Assembly (NCBI GenBank): GCA_016714045.1
Contig: JADJNY010000006.1
Span: forward strand, 1 to 64,000
DNA: 64,000 bases
From: Planctomycetota bacterium
GTDB lineage: Bacteria; Planctomycetota; UBA1135; GCA-002686595
Direction of reading: 5' to 3'
In this document: in pieces, positions 59,750 to 64,000 of the stretch
Position numbering within the stretch: the stretch's first letter is position 1
Layout: each line of letters begins with the position of its first letter
Translations under genes and position numbers: made by a program
Notes under the pieces: model-generated
Database searches by the model: none
What the model was told of the DNA's origin: nothing
What the model saw: the letters and a program-made list of their open reading frames with translations, nothing else

Positions 59750-60427
59750 TCAACGCTTCGTGCCGATGTGGAACGGCTTCAGGAGCTCGCGCACTTCGTC
59801 GTCGGTGATCTCGCCCTTGCCGCGCAGGCGCGTGATCTGGCCGAGCACGAGCGTGTGCTCGGCGTCCTCGCCTTCCTTCGTCGGCGGCGTGAGGTCGACC
59901 CACATCATGCTGCCGACCTGGTCCTTCGCCTCCTCCGGCATCATCGAGCCCATGATCCCCGAGAACTGGAGCCGCATCCGAATGACGGTGAGCTCGCGCC
60001 CCTGCACCTCGACCAGCCCCTTCGTCATGTCCTCGAACGACATCACGCCCAGGTCCTTCGGGAACTCGGGGACGTCCTTCTGGAACATCTGCTCGCGCGC
60101 GCGCGCGCCATCGGCGTTGCCGTGGAACTGGAACTGGATCTGGAAGCCGCGCGTGTCCATCAGGGTGAACTGCTCCATCCCGATCGAGGCGTGGAAGTTG
60201 ATCGTCATCTCCTCGGGCAGCGGGTCGTGCGGCAGGACGGCCTGCAGCGCCGCATCGTTCAGCGCCGGATCCGTCGCCTTCTTGATCATGTTGCCGACGA
60301 AGACGAGTGAGACGATGCCGACGATCAACGCGAGCAGGCATCCGCCGCCGCAGAACCAGACCCACTTCGGGAAGGACTTCTTCTTGGGGGCTTCGGACGG
60401 ATCCGGGGACCACTGGGCTTCGCTCAT
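59750..60427 (-). CDS. Membrane-anchored protein of unknown function
   Basis: 225 aa from the ATG at 60427 (GAGGAG upstream; ATGA overlap with the peptidase stop). A Lys/Pro-rich start, one helix (WVWFCGGGCLLALIVGIVSLVFV), then a periplasmic domain with EEMTINFHASIGMEQFTLMDTRGFQI and a C-terminal EITDDEVRELLKPFHIG. Similar small planctomycete proteins exist, but I cannot name the domain. Confidence 0.6.
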   Translation of the reverse strand: MSEAQWSPDPSEAPKKKSFPKWVWFCGGGCLLALIVGIVSLVFVGNMIKKATDPALNDAALQAVLPHDPLPEEMTINFHASIGMEQFTLMDTRGFQIQFQFHGNADGARAREQMFQKDVPEFPKDLGVMSFEDMTKGLVEVQGRELTVIRMRLQFSGIMGSMMPEEAKDQVGSMMWVDLTPPTKEGEDAEHTLVLGQITRLRGKGEITDDEVRELLKPFHIGTKR

Positions 60428-61732
60428 GGGGCTCTCCTCGTACTCTTCGTGCGCCTCGAAACGGCGCCGGCCCGGAGTCTCCGGGCCGATGCGGCGAGCC
60501 GGTTGTACTCGCCATTCCAGATGCGATTCAAACGGTCCAGGATTTTGCCTTCGTGGGGCGCCTCCCAGCCGCGTGCGACCGCGAGCATCAGTGCGATCAG
60601 GCTCTCGTGGTCGTTCCAATCGACGAATTCGGGCGCGATGCGGTCCTTCGGGCCGCAGTTGTGGTAGTTGCCGAGCGCGAGGCACAGGGCGCCCGCCTCG
60701 ACTCCGTACGCGTTGTACGCGGTCGACTCGCAACTGCCGCCGTCCATCAGCGCCCGCTGGAAGACGAACGCGGGATTCGTTCCGTGCAACGCGACCGCGG
60801 CCGCGTACAGGCGCTCGGTGATCCACGGCACGAAGACGGACTGCTTGTCGCCGACGCGCACGACGGGGCCGAGCCCGACCTTCGCGGTCGCGCGGCGCGG
60901 CGAGCACTCGAGGCCGACGACGGCGACGCGCTTCCCGAGCGCGCGCTCGCGCAGGAGCCCGAGGCAGCCGACGAAGCCCGTCTCCTCCGCGCGCGTGAAG
61001 ACGCCGACGAGCGGTGCCTCATGGCGCGCGCGCACGCACCATTCGAGCGTCGACAGGATCGCTGCGGCGCCCATCAGGTCGTCGCACACGCGCGCGTGGA
61101 GCCGCGTGCCGCGGATCGCACCGGGCGTCAGGTCCCACATGCCGAACGTGCCGGGGCCGGGTTCGCCCTCGACGTCGACGAGGGTGCACACGGTGTCGTC
61201 GCCCTCCTTGCGCACCGTGCCGACGCGCGCCGTCGCGACGGCTTCACGCGTCGACAACGCGAAGAAGCGCGCGCGCGCGCCGGGCAGGTAGCGCCCGGGC
61301 ACGCCGCCGTGGAACGTCGCCTCGTGCACGCCGCGCCGTTTCCCCGCGTAAAGGAAGCCCGGATGGTCGAGGTGCGCGCTGTACGCGAGCTCCGGCCCCT
61401 TCGCGCGACGCGCGCGCTTGGCGCCGGGCCAGCGCAGGATCACGTTCGCGTGGCGGTCTTCGGCGTGCTCGAGCTCCGGGTGCTGCGCCGCGAACGCGCG
61501 CACGACGGCGAGCGGACCGTCCTCGGCGTACGGCGCGGTCGGCGCTTCGAGCAGCGCACGCACGTGCGAGAGCGCGAGCACGCGCTCCCCCGGCGCGAGG
61601 ACGCCGCGATGCGTCGCGGGGAGCTCGAAGCGCGCGCGCGGAGCGGGCGCGAGAGCGTTCTCGACGGGCGCAGCTCCACGTTTCGTCCTCGCGGACGAGC
61701 GCGCACGCGGCACGGACGCCGCCGCGCGGCCT

Positions 61733-61752
<20 letters not shown>
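60424..61752 (-). CDS. M42/M20-like zinc aminopeptidase
   Basis: 442 aa. Metal-site motifs of the clan MH fold: SAHLDHPGF near 123-131 (His/Asp), ARVCDDLMGAAA near 216-227 (Asp), TRAEETGFVG near 252-261 (Glu-Glu), LECS near 282 and the final His in GNYHNCGP near 370. A long basic N-terminal extension (1-45) may be disordered. It is probably cytoplasmic or export-independent; substrate unknown. Its start overlaps the dehydrogenase stop by 20 bases. Confidence 0.8.
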
Positions 61753-62611
<859 letters not shown>

Positions 62612-62637
62612 GGTGGTGTGTCCGTCGTTCGTGTTCG

Positions 62638-63672
62638 TCACGCGCCGGGCACGAGCACGATCTTGCCGTGCACGGCGCGCGACTCGAGCAGTTCGTGCGC
62701 CTCGCGCGCCTTCGACAACGGCAGCACGCGGTCGATCACCGGCTGCCAGTCGCCGCGCGCGAGGCGGTTCAGGATCGTCGGGAAGGCGCTCTTCGGGCCC
62801 ATCGTGGAGCCGAGCACCGACTGGTTCTTGATGAAGAGGTGCGGGAGCTGGATCTGCACCGTCGGCCCGGTCGTCCCGCCGCACGTGACGAGGCGTCCGT
62901 TGCGCGCCAGCGAGCGCATCGACACGTCCCACGTCGCGGGACCGACGTGCTCGACGACGACGTCGAAGCCGCGGCCGCCCGAGAGCTTCTTGAGCTCCTT
63001 CGCCCAGTCCGGCTTCGAGTGGTCGATGACGGCGTCGGCGCCGAGCTGGCGCGCGAGCTCGAGCTTCGACGCGCTCCCCGCCGTCGCGACGACGCGCGCA
63101 CCGGTCGAGCGCGCGATCTGGATCGCGGCCGAGCCGACGCCGGACGCACCGCCGATCACGAGGCACGTCTCGCCCGACTGGAGCTTCGCCTTCGTGACGA
63201 GCATCCCCCACGCGGTCAGGAACACGAGCGGCGTCGCGGCGGTGCGCACGGGGTCGAGCCCCGTCGGCAACCGGAGCACGTACCGCGCGGGCAGCGCCAC
63301 GTACTCGCAGCAGTACCCGTCGCCGTGCTCGCCGCGGATGCCGTAGTCGTCGGACAGGTGGTCGTTGCCCGCGCGGTCGTGCGCGGACTCGCCGGAGCTG
63401 TACCCGGGCTCGAGGAGCACCTTGTCGCCGACGGAGAGGCCTTCGACGCCGTCGCCGAGCGCCACGATCTCGCCCGTCGCGTCGCACCCGAGGATGCGCG
63501 GGAACTCGACGACGAAGCCGGGCATGCCGCGCCGCGTCCACAGGTCGAGGTGGTTCAGCGAGACGCCGAGCACGCGCGCGAGCACGTCGCCGGGCTTCGG
63601 CACGGGCCGCGGGATGTCGACGACCTGCAGGACGGAGGGATCGCCGTGCTGGAAGATCTGGATCGCTTGCAT
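62638..63672 (-). CDS. Zinc-type alcohol dehydrogenase / quinone reductase family protein
   Basis: 344 aa MDR fold: GroES-like N-terminus (RVLGVSLNHLDLWTRRG; GCDATGEIVALGDGVEGLSVGDKV), NAD(P) site CLVIGGASGVGSAAIQIARSTGARV near 168-192. The structural-zinc cysteine cluster is absent, so quinone-reductase-like or crotonyl-CoA-type chemistry is possible. It lies 26 bases before the HADH start. Confidence 0.85.
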   Translation of the reverse strand: MQAIQIFQHGDPSVLQVVDIPRPVPKPGDVLARVLGVSLNHLDLWTRRGMPGFVVEFPRILGCDATGEIVALGDGVEGLSVGDKVLLEPGYSSGESAHDRAGNDHLSDDYGIRGEHGDGYCCEYVALPARYVLRLPTGLDPVRTAATPLVFLTAWGMLVTKAKLQSGETCLVIGGASGVGSAAIQIARSTGARVVATAGSASKLELARQLGADAVIDHSKPDWAKELKKLSGGRGFDVVVEHVGPATWDVSMRSLARNGRLVTCGGTTGPTVQIQLPHLFIKNQSVLGSTMGPKSAFPTILNRLARGDWQPVIDRVLPLSKAREAHELLESRAVHGKIVLVPGA

Positions 63673-63679
63673 CGCGCCC

Positions 63680-64000
63680 TCAGCGCCCGGTGAACGCCGG
63701 CGCGCGCTTCTCGACGAACGCGGCGATGCCTTCCTTCGCGTCGGCGGACGAGAAGAGGCGCGCCTGGAGCTCGCGCTCGAGCGCTAGGCCCGACTCGAGC
63801 GGGATTTCCGCGCCCGTCTGCACCGCGCGCTTGATCAGGCCGACGCTCATCGACGCCTTGTTCGGCGGGCAGAACGAGCGCGCGACCTCGAGCACCTTCG
63901 CGAGGAACGCCGCGTCGTCCGGAGCGTCGACGAGCTCGTCGACGAGGCCGAGCGCCTTCGCCTCGTCGTAGTCGCAGAGCTTGCCCGTCGCCATGAGCTG
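63680..64000 (-). CDS. Enoyl-CoA hydratase/isomerase C-terminal part (5' end cut by window edge)
   Basis: The 106 C-terminal codons in view: ATGKLCDYDEAKALGLVDELV, then MSVGLIKRAVQTGAEIPLESGLALERELQARLFSSADAKEGIAAFVEKRAPAFTGR. The DxKEGIxAFxEKRxPxFxG ending is the crotonase-family C-terminus. The active-site oxyanion loop lies outside the window. It is in a cluster with HADH and the dehydrogenase, consistent with beta-oxidation. Confidence 0.88.
   Translation of the reverse strand, partial: QLMATGKLCDYDEAKALGLVDELVDAPDDAAFLAKVLEVARSFCPPNKASMSVGLIKRAVQTGAEIPLESGLALERELQARLFSSADAKEGIAAFVEKRAPAFTGR

Overview
The window is very GC-rich (visibly about 70% G+C, with strong G/C third-position bias, so most genes carry long antisense shadow frames). 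It looks like a Planctomycetota chromosome. The evidence is a secreted endonuclease with a cysteine-containing C-terminal domain of the kind I recall from marine planctomycetes, a YdjY-type protein, a DUF6677-like membrane protein, a Gld-type ABC cluster with DUF4340, and a dispersed, atypical MurD. This lineage call is inference from family knowledge; no search was run. I see no phage, insertion sequence, CRISPR array or rRNA. Both ends cut through genes.

Layout. 1-3.0 kb: truncated secreted endonuclease I, then two tandem NYN-domain proteins of lower GC with their own TTGACA-N18-TAGCAT promoter, an operator-like dyad and a terminator hairpin. 3.1-7.7 kb (-): a regulatory operon of three genes joined by 4-nt overlaps: an ECF-sigma-like protein, a TPR-like protein and an NtrC-type AAA+ protein without GAFTGA. 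8.1-14.7 kb: fabI, an Rsm22-like methyltransferase, an SGNH hydrolase, an RlmL-like rRNA methyltransferase, a lipoprotein, a membrane-anchored protein with an in-frame TGA, a CPXCG protein and SlyD. 14.8-17.0 kb: a ZIP transporter fused to a DUF318/SO_0444 permease through a histidine-rich repeat linker. 17.4-22.1 kb (+): ABC ATPase, permease, GldG-like and DUF4340 operon, closed by a perfect 11-bp terminator. 22.2-23.9 kb (-): small membrane protein, orphan DNA methyltransferase and Mpg DNA glycosylase. 24.0-30.1 kb (-): asparaginase, NnrD, ThyX, YdjY, membrane protein and Ino1, mostly overlapping. 30.2-31.1 kb: DUF151 nuclease and two tRNA-Ser genes, each with a promoter and a hairpin. 31.1-42.2 kb: PEGA protein, MurD, McsA-like protein, membrane glycosyltransferase candidate, ClpC, HEAT-like protein, DprA, two small membrane/zinc proteins, DUF6677-like protein and YbgC.

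42.4-47.4 kb is a complete ISC iron-sulfur operon (iscR-S-U-A-hscB-hscA) with a candidate IscR operator directly at the iscR start; no ferredoxin gene follows. 47.4-49.2 kb (-): a 48-aa membrane peptide, phosphoglycerate mutase and a cyclodeaminase-family protein. 49.6-52.1 kb: an atypical glycogen-synthase-like protein followed by a ROK glucokinase, a small glucan/glucose unit. 52.3-59.0 kb: ABC ATPase, ABC-2 permease and the glycolate oxidase genes glcD-glcE-glcF, tightly packed. 59.0-64.0 kb (-): enoyl-CoA hydratase (cut by the edge), zinc-type dehydrogenase, 3-hydroxyacyl-CoA dehydrogenase, M42-like peptidase and two membrane-anchored proteins.

Three conserved genes plus the DUF4340 gene are broken by single-base changes (DUF4340, murD, glcE three times, glcF), and one more gene has an in-frame TGA. 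Because murD is normally essential and several changes lie in G runs, base-level sequence error is the leading explanation, so products at those places should be read across frames.
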